From Plasmopara viticola (lineage: Eukaryota > Oomycota > Peronosporomycetes > Peronosporales > Peronosporaceae): 64,000 bases of DNA. Of this stretch, positions 36,720 through 48,900 are shown piece after piece; position 1 is the first letter of the stretch; each line of letters opens with the position of its first letter. The notes below the pieces were generated by a model. It had not been told where the DNA came from and made no database searches. It saw nothing but the letters and a program-made list of their open reading frames with translations. Location of the stretch: NCBI GenBank assembly GCA_001695595.3, contig MBPM02000036.1:310001-374000 (forward strand). The letters are read 5' to 3'. The position numbers were made by a program, and so were the translations under genes.

Positions 36720-37245
36720 TGTTATCACTGTAAGCTTTCTGACTGAGCTGCGCCTTTGACTTGGCTTGGTCGTCTTCTTCAGCTGCAGTGACCCCATTAA
36801 TATAGAGTTCGACATGTTAGCACTATCAATGATTTGACAATGCTGCTCGAATTACGTTGAAGTATTTTGCACAACAGTCAGCTCACATTACCTCGTCATG
36901 AAGTCCGCATCCTTTTGGTCTCGCATCTTGTTTAGCCTGACCCATATAGCCTTTCATTTCTGCTCTACTTGGCTGATTACAAAGAACATTTATGACTAGC
37001 AATACATCCGAGCTTGAAACATCCAGCATTCCAGTAGTCACTAAGCTGTTGATGTACAAATTTTTCATTTTCCGTTGATGACGTGCCTTATATAAACCTT
37101 TTACAAAGGCACAATCGTGAATCGTGACAGTGTCATCCCGCAGAAGTAGACCTACAGACGCATCAGATCTGGTCCAAGCCGAATCTGTCCGTGACATATT
37201 AGACGAGATAGGATAGGAACGCTGACATGAAGAATGTATTCTCAC
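36720..37245 (-). pseudogene. Copia-type gag remnant in U3, longest open copy
   Basis: A 120-codon minus-strand frame (36,883-37,245) reads DASVGLLLRDDTVTIHDCA, then KARHQRKMKNLYINSLVTT, and LLVINVLCNQPSRAEMK. The succession of a D-x-V-x-x-I-x-D-C segment, a basic helix, and a leucine-rich end is what Copia gag (UBN2-like) proteins show. After the stop, FNVIRAALSN-like residues follow in another frame. Loss of frame shows that it is dead. Confidence 0.5.
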
Positions 37246-38559
37246 GTCTCAAGAGATATGACTATCCCCAAGACTTTTAACCTCGTATGAGTCTTGAGGT
37301 GCTCTTCGAAGCGTTGCTCCAACGCATGTTCCTGTTGGTAAGGTGGGCACGAATGTTTAAACCGCGGATGATAGATCATCAGCCAGAGCAATTTGTTGCT
37401 ATCCAAGCGGCCAGCCGATCTTAGAGCCAATTACGACGGAAAGCGAATTTTCGACGCATGACGGAGATCTTACACTTAGACATGCGGTGGAAGATTCGAC
37501 GATAAACCCTATACGTCCCATGGCGAAATGAGTCCACCTCCTCCTTTATAACTATAAATGTTCGGTATACTTTCAGACAATCCTAGACCCGACCGCGAAG
37601 GCCGATCTCGAAAGCAATCCCAAAATGTGTACATTTGGTTCCTTAGGTGCTATTGCTGCTTATCGAGAAGACGCACGATCGGACTTTTTTGAGTCTAATA
37701 GATCGTAAAGGCCAGACATAAACTCACGTGGTGTGCACATATAAGCAGAAGCGATTATACAAGCTTCGGGATCTTCTTGTGAAGTGGCGCATTTATTCTG
37801 CTTTACAAACTCAGGTGATCCTCTGAAACGGCGCCGTCACGACGTCAGAAATTGGGATCAGAAGCGACGGGAGCTTAATAGCTAATTTGTGGTACTTTTT
37901 CACCGCGCAATGTATGGTTGTTCGGACCTTGCAAAGTCTTCCTCAAATTCATTTAAAAAATGCTTGAAGATGAATTGTAGTATATACAAACAAAATGAAA
38001 AAAATGCATTGTCGAGCTTACACACTTAGTAAAGAAATGAATCGGCGTAGCCGTCGACCTTCCCAAGACACCCGCCATAGAGGTGATTAAATAAGTTACG
38101 ATCAGATATATTTGGATTTCAAAGCTATGAATTATAGTAGGTGAGTTGTCTCTGGACTGATTGTACTCTCAAATTGCGGGTGCAAAGCATGTAGTTCAGT
38201 TCGCCAGAAGGCATACGTGTGGTAACAGAGCAGAGAAAAAATCAAAGTAAATACTACACAGCTCATGTCTTCTGGTATACTTATGCAGAATTTGACGTAT
38301 ACAAATTACAGGCGCATAATAGATTTTAAGCACTTGATGAATCAAATTTCTAATCCTACTTTCTAAATTTGCGGCGGCTTACTTTCCGGTCAGTAATTTT
38401 TTCTAATCTCGACCATTTGACTTATAAAAATCACGAATCAAAGATGCAAAGTTATGAGCTCACTTAGAATTGAGGGCATGAGAAGGGGTAGCTGATATTC
38501 CCATTAGCGCGAAAACAGAAGCTCAGAAATGAGCCATCTTCGTCTAACGGCGTGTTGAC

Positions 38560-39746
38560 AGTTAGAAGTGATCGGTATTGCTTAATGGAAAACCCAACGA
38601 GTCAAAATATGCGGCTTCTACGCTTTGATGACAACGCGCGACCCGATTTCGCCGACGCGATTCATTAGCTCAGACCTGCTACCGATTTGCAGATGGTCCA
38701 CTCTGAACAAGTCAATCCTACTTTAAGAATGTTTGTGTAAAGTTTGCTCATAATGCTGGATCTTGTTTGAAGAAAATTGGCACTGGGAGTTCATGTTATC
38801 TGAAGACACGATCAAGGAGCAATGCTGTTCTTTCGACACCGTACGTAATGGGTCCTTCTGTTTAATCGGCTAACAGGATTACGAAATGGTGCTATACATC
38901 AAGTACCTTGGCAGGCTAAGCACAAAAATAACACTAATGGACTGCAACCATAGAAAAGAATCGGCTCGCATATAAAGATTCTAGCGCACATACTGCGTAG
39001 TGTGTACAATTGGTGCTCTTTGTCTAACTATATTTCTATGGATGATCTGCTGCAGACATCATCAAACACGGTCCCAACAGGTGGAACAGCCTTTGCATAA
39101 GCGCAGCGACAAATCAGCGATATCTATCCGAGGTCATTGTGTCCGTAGTGATATTGACTGGTAATCTAAGCATCATATGCGATCCGAATTATATTGTAGT
39201 TTCAGCATCGTTGCTCAGAAGAATGGCTCAGGACGGATCTGCCAAATCTAACTTGTAAATGAGCATACCATTTGTCTGCTTACAACGACTTTTTCGTCAA
39301 TCCCGTCAGGGAATATGCCGCATCTACGCTTGCAAAAATATATTAGAGGATATTGATTGGCATTCGTTGTGTATGCCAAACAAGCGTTATTTGTCGCTTG
39401 CCTATGTGGACCGACTCGTAATCTGGCCAGTGCAAAAGCCCATCAGCAAAAACACTAAAGATGTTGTGCTTGTACTCAGCAATTAAGTACTTATCTGTAA
39501 GGGGCGGCAAGAACCTTACCTCTTCGGGGTGAATGGGGTCTCAGAACTCAAATGATGCACTCCATACTTAACAGGTGCTTCCATTATAAAGTCGGGGTCT
39601 TGCTCAGGAGGGAGCTTCTGCTCCATTGGCCACCAACGTTTGGATTATGGCTTTTGCCAACAAGCTTGAATAGCATCGGATGCTCACTACGTCGGACTCC
39701 TCCAAGCCAGATACCAATGGATGCTCCTTTACTCGTCAACATTTAA
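38560..39746 (+). pseudogene. Cluster of conserved decayed frames, U3
   Basis: Mirror of 10,015-11,222. The plus strand keeps ILTGNLSIICDPNYIVVSAS (about 39,145-39,205) and then the frame 39,259-39,486, containing the LCMPNKRYLSLAYVDRL string. With its relatives at 6,400-6,750, 21,380-21,850 and 52,400-52,750 it is one of the most persistent coding-like strings in the window. I cannot assign a family. A retroelement protease or zinc-binding region are guesses. Confidence 0.3.
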
Positions 39747-39879
39747 GATAGGAGATCCACGAACACCACCACTTACTATAGGTCCTATGAGAAAGTGCAA
39801 TACCCACATTAGGTTTTTAGAAGAGCAAGCAGGTGTGTAGCTGTTATCTCTCGAAGGGCAATATAAATTACCCTTTCTA

Positions 39880-40329
39880 GTGTCATTCCCTACTTTCTAA
39901 TGATTCGAGTGCTAGGCGAGCTTATCATCAAGCCGTCTAATACTACAGTCATTTTGACTTGCTTGTGGGGTTTTCCTTCAATTATTGGCCCATTACTAAC
40001 AAGCATATCTTTGAAGCTCACCCTTGCTTGAGTCTACATGCTCTTTTCAAAATTTCGGTCACTCATGTGCACAGCCGATTGCCTTAAAAATACGCCACTT
40101 TAGGTTCTCTCGCTTCCTCATTCTTGCCATAAAATGAGAACATGTCTTATCCATGCACCTCATCGTCGGTTTCTGCTCTTGTTGGGACCATGACGGTCGT
40201 TAGCAGAAGCTTTTGAGGTGTCTTTTGTGTCTGTCCTCTCATCGCGTCTTGTATGCGAGACAAAACAAACTAAGCGCTGACATTAATGAGAATAAGAATA
40301 GCAGTACGTACGAAGATGTGAACGCGCAT
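39880..40329 (-). pseudogene. Second dead N-terminal copy of the WY-type effector
   Basis: Starting at 40,329 on minus, the frame reads MRVHIFVRTAILILINVSA and meets TAG at codon 20. Reading on in frame gives FVLSRIQDAM and runs about 40 codons to a second stop. The NEEAR motif survives exactly further down in another frame, about 170 bases after the start, as in the intact gene. Similarity to the intact effector ends shortly after the segment equivalent to TVHMIDRD. It is almost the same sequence as the copy at 9,436, in mirror position. Confidence 0.8.
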
Positions 40330-40334
40330 ATTTG

Positions 40335-40900
40335 GTCTTAAAACGTTAAAAGTCGAAGTTTTCGTGATAAAAAGCTTGGATTGCGCAGCTAGTACGAAAT
40401 GAAGGATAGTACCTTGCAATTAGATAGCAATAAGGTCAGACAGCACTGCACTTCCAGAGGCTTGTATCACAGTAAGGTGGCTAAATTCTCTCCAATTAAA
40501 CATATACCATATTTAAGTGCTGAGCTAATGTTTGTATCGACACTCGATCTCCTTATGATACAGTAGAAATATAGCCGAGACATTGTCTATTAGTAATGGG
40601 CTGATCGGTAATGGATACTTTATTAATGAAGAAAAAAAATGGTAATTAAATTGCTGCTTCCTTGCACACAGTCTCAGATGTCAGACAAAGCTTCTGTGCA
40701 CGCCAGCATCGTATTGCCAAATTTCATCCAATGTCGCCTTGTCCATTGAACCTGATATACCAACCTTTTATTGGCGAAACAGTGCATAAAACCACTCGTA
40801 GTCGACCAATAATGTCGACCAACGACTATTTACGTAGGCGGAGAATTCTTTAACGCTGACGTACTAAGAAATCTTCGTCGACTGCACGTGAAGTCGTCTC
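40335..40900. promoter_or_regulatory. Effector-upstream block, copy in U3
   Basis: It lies upstream of the dead start at 40,329 and is parallel to 59,600-60,130 upstream of the intact gene. Shared strings include CTGTGCACGCCAG, CGAAACAG.GCA.AAAACCA, and ACTTTTTACGTAGGCG-like sequence near 40,830 (TTTACGTAGGCG in both). Function is inferred only from position. Confidence 0.65.
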
Positions 40901-42419
40901 GACAAGTACAATCATCATACGTCTCAATTACTGAGAAATTACTTAGCCATTTTATCCCCTGATACCGAAAGATAAAAAAATTGTATCCTTTGCCAATATA
41001 CATATATATATATATGAAGCTGATAAATAGTCAATGTTCTAGTTGTTTTTTATACTTATGGTTAGCATGTAAAGCAACTTCTCGGACTTGAAAATCGTGA
41101 AAGATCAATGAGGTTTATGAAAAAGTTTCGAAAGAAGACTTGTTTTCGAATCAGTCGAGCTTTACAAGAAGGATTGTTGACCACCAACATGTGTATACAA
41201 TGTGAGCAATCAAGCATCAGAATAATCAGGATTTTAGTAGATAAGACCTCGCAAAATATATAATGTTAGATTTTTATTATCACATTGTCGCAACGAGATA
41301 GACTTTCACCGACCACGACAGTACCCAAACAGTACAAAATTAAATTAGTAGCTATATCTTGAGAATAAAGAGACTAAATATTGATATTTATGATTACGTG
41401 CGCTGACAAGCATGTTGACGGATGAAAAAAGTAAGCTTTCCATCAGGAAGTTGTGAACAAACTGGCGAAATCCGGACATTTGCAAATTTGTTTTAACATA
41501 GCAGCGTTAGTATCTAATGCTTTAATTAGACGATCCTGTTCAGCTACAATAAAGTTAGATTATGCAATATGTGGATTGTTGAGGTAAGTAAATAAGCCCA
41601 TTTAAGTGTACTGCTTATCAAACGTCACCGCAACAATTAATTTGCATTATTCCTGGATGTTTTATTTTGTCTCATCAGCAAAAAACTTTTCTTATAGAAA
41701 ATCAGCCTTCCTTGTCTGCGCTGCCGAAAAACATTGCCGCAGGGGTTCATCTTACCCCTTTCGCATTGCGCTCTTTGTGCGGCTTTAAAGATACTTACCG
41801 AAGCCGTTCATGAGGCTCATATTATCCTGATATAATAATGCACACATTAATCTTTCAGCCATGTTTAGATTATTGATAAACTCAAACCAACGTTTTTGAT
41901 AAGATAGATCGCTTTGCAGCCGTATTGCAAGCATAACGTGGAAACTTGACCACGGTAGTGTTGCTAAGACCTTAGCATGTATTACGCTACTTTGCTGCAA
42001 TGTTTGAAGCAAAAACACATTAGACCTAGAAAATCATCGGGGTCACGCATCACCGGAGTCACACAGCGCCTTGCACAGAGAAGGCGTGCAGGACGGTTTT
42101 AAAATCGTCCGGTGGGTGACAATTCACTGTCCTCGGTCTTAACAGAATCACTTTTGAGATTGGCTGCAGCTTATTTTTTATACAATTAAGTATATGTACC
42201 TTTCCTGTCAATAGGTCGTGTAGTCGTCGTTCATAGCTCTACCAGTACTGACTGCGCCATGACCTGTAGCCTGGCCGTTCGGTCCATTGCTGTTCAAAAT
42301 TGAGTTGAAAAAAAAGTGATCTACCTCTCTGCTGAAGAATCTGTAAAGAGGCGACATTCTGACGCACAATCACGTACACGTTTAAGTATGGATGCAGCGC
42401 GCGATGAAATGTTTATAAG

Positions 42420-42765
42420 AAACGTTCCATATGTCAAACATCAAGCTCCACCAGCTTTCACACTCTCTTGCCTGTAATAAGAAAGGCATGATAATTGTAA
42501 ATTTGTCGACAAGGTATTAGACAATTATTTGAGGACTAATGTCTGCGCATGGCAAGGTGGCTGTACTAATGGACACCTTAATGCTAGATCCGTCTCGCAC
42601 TTAAAGTCTGAAATTGAGGGCCAGACGCTAGAAGAGGGAATTTATATTGCTCTACCAATTGAGAGAGCTGAACACAGGCTTCTTCTTCTGAGATATTTTA
42701 TATGGGCACTGCCTTGTCCTTTAGGGTCTAGAGTAGTGGTGGTGTACGATGATCCAAATTTTTAA
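42420..42765 (+). pseudogene. Unidentified coding remnant, U4
   Basis: Counterpart of 7,199-7,511. A 78-codon frame (42,529-42,765) ends LKSEIEGQTLEEGIYIALP, then LLLLRYFIWALP and VVVVYDDPNF. Its first 20 codons are out of the frame seen in U1. Function unknown. Confidence 0.25.
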
Positions 42766-43039
42766 CGTTGTCTAGCAAAGAAGCATCCGTTGGTATCTGT
42801 CTCAAAGATGTCAGAGATCCGGGGTTATGCAAGTTTGCTGGCAAATGCCGTGATTCTAGGTAATGCAAACGTTTGTCACCAATGGTACTGGGGCGTCCCA
42901 CTGAGCAAGACCTCGACTTTATAATGGACGCACCGGGAAAATATAGAGTGCATCTTTTGGGTTCTGGTGTGCACTTGGATCATAAGGACAGCTGTAAAAA
43001 ACCGCTTTATGGCAAAGTTCTCATTCCTTACAGATTAGT

Positions 43040-43930
43040 ACTTAATTGCTGAATACAAGCACAACATCCTTTGTATTTTTTGCTGACGCGTTTTCTTACT
43101 GGCCACATTACGAGTTGGTTTACATAAGTAGAAGTAAAAGCTCCACAAACAAATAACGTTTGTTCGACATATACAACGGATGTCGATCAATGGCCTCTGA
43201 TATATTTTGCAGGCGTAGATGATGGCATATTTCCTGACTGTGATGACTGAACGCTGTAATTAAACAAACGGTATGCTCATTTACAAGTTAGATTTGGCAA
43301 ATCCGTCCTGAGCCATTTTTCCGAGCAACGATGCTGAAACTACGATATAATTCGGCTCGCATATGATGCTTAGATTACCGGTCAATATCACTACGGACAC
43401 AATGATCTCGGATAGATATCGGCGATCTGTCGCTGCGCTTAAGCGAAGGCTGTTCATGCTTTCGGGGGCCTGTTTAATGACGTCTGCAGTAGACCGTTTG
43501 TAGGAATATGGTTAGACGAAAACCACCAATTGCACACACTACGCAGTATGTACGCCAAAAGCTTTGTATGCGGACCAGTTCTTTTTTATGGTGGCAGTCT
43601 AGTATCTTTGTGCTTAGCCTGCCGAGGTACTAGATGTGAATCATCATTTTGTGATCTTTTTAGCCAATAAAATAGAAGGACACGTTTGGTACGGTATCGT
43701 AACAACAGCATTGCTCCTTGATCGCCCCTTTAGATAACATAAACTCCCATATTCAATTTTCTTCGAAGAAGATTCAGCATTATAAGCAAACTTCACAAGA
43801 ATGTTCTTAGAGTAGAAATGACTTGTTCAGAGTTGACCGTCTGCGAATCTCTAGCTGGACAAAGCGAATAGATCGCGTCGTCGATATTGGGTTGCGCAGT
43901 GTCATCAAGTGCTTAAAATATTAATATATG
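43040..43930. repeat. Copy of the conserved decayed module in U4
   Basis: Parallel to 10,290-11,100 and inverted to 6,080-6,750. It contains the LCGQ-free, stop-rich version of the LCMPNKRYLSLAY region, and no open frame longer than 60 codons. Confidence 0.4.
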
Positions 43931-44163
43931 CGCGTGCTATTTGTATATATCAAATTTCTGCATTAGTTTATCACTAGATGTTGGAAGCAAGAAGCCATGA
44001 GCGGTGTGTTGTTAGCTTTGATTTCTTCAGCTCCGTGACCGACTGAAGTACATGGTTTGCGCCCACAATTCAAGAGTACAATCCGTCCAGAGACAGCTCA
44101 CCTACTACAATTTATATTTTTGAAATCCAAATATATCTGACCGTAGCTTATTTAATCAACTCT

Positions 44164-45010
44164 ATGGCGGGTGTCTTCGGAAGGTCGACGGCTACGCCGA
44201 CTCATTTCTTTACCAAGTGTGTAAGCTCGACAATGCATTTTTTTTGTTTTGTTTGTATACACTACAATTATGAGGGTTTCCAATCTCCAAGCATTTTCTC
44301 AATGGATTTGAAGAAGACTTTGCAAGATCCGAACAACCATACATTGCGCGGTAAAGTTTCTACAAGTAAGCTATTAAGCTCCCGTCGCTTCTGATCCCAA
44401 AATCTGACGTCGTGACGGCGCCGTTTCAGAATCTTCTGAGTATTGTTAGGCAGAATGACTGCGCCACTTCACAAGAAGATCCCGAAGCTTGTATAATCGC
44501 TTCTGCTCATATGTGCAAACCACTTGAAATTATGCCTGGCCTTTGCGATCTATTAGACTCAAAGAAGTCCGGTCTTGCGTCTTCTTGATAAGCATCAATA
44601 GCACCTAAGGAACCAAATGTACACATTTTGGGATTGCTCCCGAGATCGGCCTTCGCGATCGGGTGTGGGATCGTCTGAAAGTATACCGAATATTTATGGT
44701 TTCAGAGGAGGAGGTGGACTCATTTCGCCATGGGACGTATAGGGTTTATCGTCGAATCTTCCACCGCATGTCAAGGTGTAAGATCTCCGTCATGCGTTGA
44801 AAATTCGCTTTACGTCGTAGTTGACTCAAAGATCGGCTGGCCGCTTGGAAAGCAACAAATTGCTCTGGCTGATGATCTATCATCCGCGGTTTAAACATTC
44901 GTTCCCACCTTACCAACAGGAACATGCGTTGGAGCAACGCTTCGAAGAGCACCTCAAGTCTCATATGAGGCTAAAAGTCTTAAGGATAGTCATATCTCTT
45001 GAGACGTGAG
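44164..45010 (+). other. Well-conserved segment with short frames, U4
   Basis: Counterpart of 5,484-5,798 and of 11,433-12,280. The frames 44,164-44,394 (76 codons), 44,821-45,009 (62 codons) and 44,746-44,964 on minus (72 codons) overlap. The conserved GACGGCGCCGT palindrome is at 44,416. No domain is recognised. Confidence 0.3.
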
Positions 45011-45039
45011 AATACATTCTTCATGTCAGCGTTCCTATT

Positions 45040-45540
45040 TTGTCTAATATCTCACGGACAGATCCTGTTTGGACCAGATTCGATGCGTCTGTAGGTCTAC
45101 TTCTGCGGGCTGACACTGCCTTTACAAAAGGTTTATATAAAACACGTCATCAACGGAAAATGAAAAATTTGTACATCAACAGCTTAGTAACTACTGGAAT
45201 GCCGGATGTTTCAAGTTCGGATGTATTGCTAGTCATAAATGTTCTTTGTAATCAGCCAAGTAGAGCAGAGATGAAATCCTATGTGGGTCAGACTAAATAA
45301 GATGCGAGACCAGGACGATGCAGACTTCATGACGAGGTAATGTGAGCTGACTGTTGTGCGATACTTCAACGTAATTCGAGCAGCATTGTCAAATCATTGA
45401 TAGTGCTAACATGTCGAACTCTTTAATTAATGGGGTTACTGTAGCTAAAGAAGACAACCAAGCCAAGTCAAAGTTGCAGCTCAGTCAGAAAGCTTACAGT
45501 GATAAGAAGTCATACTATAGGAAGAAAAATAAGACGCACA
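45040..45540 (+). pseudogene. Copia-type gag remnant in U4
   Basis: An 86-codon frame (45,040-45,300) reads DASVGLLLRADTAFTKG, then MKNLYINSLVTTGMPDV and LLVINVLCNQPSRAEMK, and ends at a stop. YFNVIRAALSN and a Lys/Ser-rich tail follow out of frame. It corresponds to the copies in U1, U2, U3 and U5. Confidence 0.45.
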
Positions 45541-45808
45541 AGACAGGAATCTGAGTATGTTGCTTAAGTTTGCGGAACTTGAAGGTAAAAAGGTCCAGAG
45601 TCTCCCGCAGCTTAGGTAAACTAAATACTCGGTATGGAATGCCTTAAAAAGCGTGACGATGAAGCAAGTACCATACCCAGAATCTGTGTAACAACAAGAA
45701 ACGCGACGAATGTATCATAAGTAACAGTGCCAGATACAAAGCAGAGGAAGCTCGTGGGTCTACTTATAACAGTTTAACTTGTTCTCCAAGGTAAAAGCAA
45801 ATGGCTTT

Positions 45809-46048
45809 TCACGCTGCTTCATTCAGCGCGTTTTTCCCCGTGTCTGTATTTTGTTGTCTCTTTAATGCGCACGCGCTAGAGTGTTTGCTGTTACTTCGCC
45901 TGTGAGCTTTATTTTTCCATGTTTTTGTCATCTTGACATTTGTGTCAATACTTGGAGCGCAAAATTTCTTTACATATGCTCTAGCGATCTTAATCGCAAG
46001 TTTTTGTCGAACGCTTTCTTGTTTGTGCCAATGCCGACGTGATAACAT
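45809..46048 (-). other. 79-codon basic open frame, U4 copy
   Basis: Open over its full length and alignable residue by residue with 3,804-4,046 (KLAIKIARAY, APSIDTNVK, DTGKNALNE). See that entry. No function is proposed. Confidence 0.25.
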
Positions 46049-48463
46049 CCCTTAAAATGTTTTCTGTTTCTACACATCACGTGGATGATGAGAGTCATGT
46101 TCCTAATATGCACTAGCTCCTCCGCTTACTGCAATTAGAGTATGCTTGCTAAAGTCAGACTTGATAGCATGTACACCCTCGTTACTAAATCTGCATGGTG
46201 AACGGTATGTCCGTCACACTTTCGTTTGCTCCTTTACACGCTTCCTGCCTGCATTTATATTTAAATGGTCTCCGTATATAGCTCTTTCGCATTCCGTTAA
46301 TGCTAAAATTTCTTGCCCTCAGCCCGTGTGTCTAGTCGCGAACGTGTGCAGTAGTTTGTCCATCGCGTGCATTTCCATGGTGTGATCTTTTTACCAACTC
46401 TTCTATTGTTATTTGCAATACCATTTAATTTGATCCGGTGAGATGATTCTCGAAACGCCCAAGTCGACTTTTCTACATCCATCTTGCCTGCAAGACGGGT
46501 TGTACATGGAACTGTACAAATTTACGGTTCAGGTTTTTTTTCCTCGAATGGCTTTACTCCGAATGACTGTGTTTTCACAACACGATTCACAATGAATTAC
46601 CTGGCAAAAATATTAAAGATAGGGCGGCGCTAGCGCACAAGCACTCCAAGGTCCACAATTTGAGACAGCACTTGTATCGAACCCATGTGATTAAAGCTGA
46701 TCAAGGTGATTGTTTAAGTAAATGGACACATTTCGAAAAAGTTCAAGTAATGCATGACAGGTCAGGTATCAAACGTCTGCCTACTTGAGCGAAGCAACCG
46801 CAAATATTATCAAGATGCTTCTCACACTGCTTCGGTCTCTCTGCGTGCGATGAGAAATCGCATTAGCGACTACCACATTTTGATACGAGCTTTCGAACCT
46901 GTCAATATAGCTCTGTTCATAGTTGACGGCAACGATGCTAAGCTTGTCCGAGTTGTATTAAGCGCAAAAGCTAGAATTGGCAAATAGATACGGAATAAAT
47001 GGGATTGTCACCCGCAACGATGCAAAGTCTATACCGACTTCGAAGGCTTGTGGCATGAAATTACACTTGACATTTGTCCAGTGCATGGCAAGTAGTTTCT
47101 TATCATGGCGAATGTTACTCCTCTGGGCAGCCATTAAAGATTGAATCAATATGACTCCATCCTCATCAAGATGCAGTAACAAACAAGTATTGAATCGTCC
47201 AAGGCGTTCCAATTGACTCTAATCGGCTTTGTTATCCCGTAAACGCCGAAAGAAATGACCGCCAAAATCTTTTATTGCCGTCAGAAACATTTTCACGCCT
47301 GCTTTTCCCGCTATCCGATGTCGTTTTTCAAACCTCGATCACTGGCTTGCGAGGCCTGCACAGACTGCTCAGCACTTGTAAAAAAGTTCGGCTAGGTCTA
47401 GCCACCTTTGCAATCTTCACCGAAGAAACGTCGGCACGATCGACACCCGAAGCCGTTTTGATGGAAAAAGACGACTCTGAGAGCCCTATAGACCATCAAA
47501 GGCAACCTTCAAGACCATGGAGACCAATAAAATTTACAGTAGCAGCAACATGCGACTTTTTCAGTAGGAGAGCTTTCAAGCCTTACATACCACGGTTTAG
47601 CCAGCACTTTAACTTCATAAGATTTATAACGTTTAAATTGAATTTTTCTACAAGATTATTAACGTCGCCGGAGCGCGCTATTTACCTTAATAGCAAATCA
47701 CTAGGTGCACCAATCATCGCAGCTTTTTAGATAATGGCTCGTGCCGTTGCACTCCAATATCAAAAGCATGGTTCTGTCGCCCATTCCCATTCATCTTTGG
47801 AGAACATAAATCGGTATTGAGTACGGTGATTCTGCCTCCCACACCGTGCTATTATTTGCTCTCCTGACATAGAAGTCATCCATGTCGTCATAGCGACGAG
47901 CGCCTTTCATCTGGAAATCAATTATTTATCTCGCAGACGTACAAGCAGATGAGATAATTCAGGCGAAGTGTGCAGCATGAACATTATTACCTGCAAGTTC
48001 TCTAGACAACAGGACGTACAAGCTAAACTTTTTTAGCGAGCAAATGACGGCTGCCAAAAAGCGAGTACGTACCCTATCCTACAGACTTATAATATCTATT
48101 TAAAAATGCTTTTTCATTTCGTCAACTTGTTCGTTGTGGCTGCAAAAATGAATGATCTTTATCGCTGCTCATTTCGTTAGCTTTCTAACATCTAGGTAAC
48201 GCGCTCTACGAAGAGACACAGTCTTCTCTCATAAGGGATTGTAGGGTGATTCGACAGTGCATCTTTTTGGAGAAGCATGCTGTATATTAAAAGTTCAAAG
48301 CAAACAAGACAAGGTGGCATTTCAGATAGTTAGTGTTAGATGATGGATTTTGGTAATATGGAAAATGGTATTGAGACCACAACGTGCAACACACCAATTG
48401 TGAGAGGAGATAAGCTTTAGCATAACCTCCTTATAACGAATTAAGTTTTGCCATGTACTTAAT

Positions 48464-48526
48464 TGCCGGACCACATATTGTACGTAATGACGAGGACCGT
48501 CTTTACGTACAATATGTGGTCCAGCA
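48464..48526. repeat. 63-bp near-palindrome, second copy
   Basis: Partner of 729-791 in the other arm. Arms GGACCACATATTGTACGTAA and the reverse complement at the right end are perfect over at least 20 bp. The outermost base pair is mismatched. Confidence 0.75.
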
Positions 48527-48619
48527 GAACAACAATCGAAACGGCTGAAGTTTCGAACTTCCCGGAAACAAATTTCTTGTTTTCGTTTTTGTTTAATTTC
48601 TATCGCCTTTCACTTAGCT

Positions 48620-48900
48620 GAGCTATAATTTTACGCATTTGCCATTCAGCAACAGCTAGGCGTAACCTTGCTTTCAGCTCCAAAACTTTGGTACACATAT
48701 CACTAATGTTGGCTTAAGCCGGCACATGCTGCACCATGACTTCTTCTTCCTCAACTCCTTTCGCAATCGTGTGACTCTACTTTGCCTTGCATTTTACTCC
48801 CACAAAGCTGTCTGCATTACTACAAACTTCGATTATACTCGTACTGTCGATAAAGAATTGTGAGACCATTTGAGCTTCTTCAAAATTATAAGGTACTTCT
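48620..48900 (-). pseudogene. Unidentified coding remnant with coiled-coil tail, U4
   Basis: On minus: EEVPYNFEEAQMVSQFFID, later VEEEEVMVQHVPA, a stop, and then KVLELKARLRLAVAEWQM. It is better preserved than the U1 copy at 345-655. The heptad pattern of the tail suggests a coiled coil. Family unknown. Confidence 0.35.

Larger units (their letters stand above)
36170..41200. repeat. Giant repeat module U, copy 3 (U3), right palindrome arm
   Basis: Reverse complement of about 8,600-13,340 with high similarity by eye. The pairs 13,040 with 36,471, 12,438 with 37,068, 10,503 with 39,259 and 8,877 with 40,885 have sums between 49,506 and 49,762. It includes the second dead effector. A 180-bp stretch near 40,980-41,040 differs by a TATATA run. 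Confidence 0.8.

Noticed and set aside
47275..47730. 151-codon plus-strand frame in U4
   Set aside because: It is antisense to the unidentified U gene (2,047-2,645 equivalent), and the sense strand shows the better cross-copy frame conservation.
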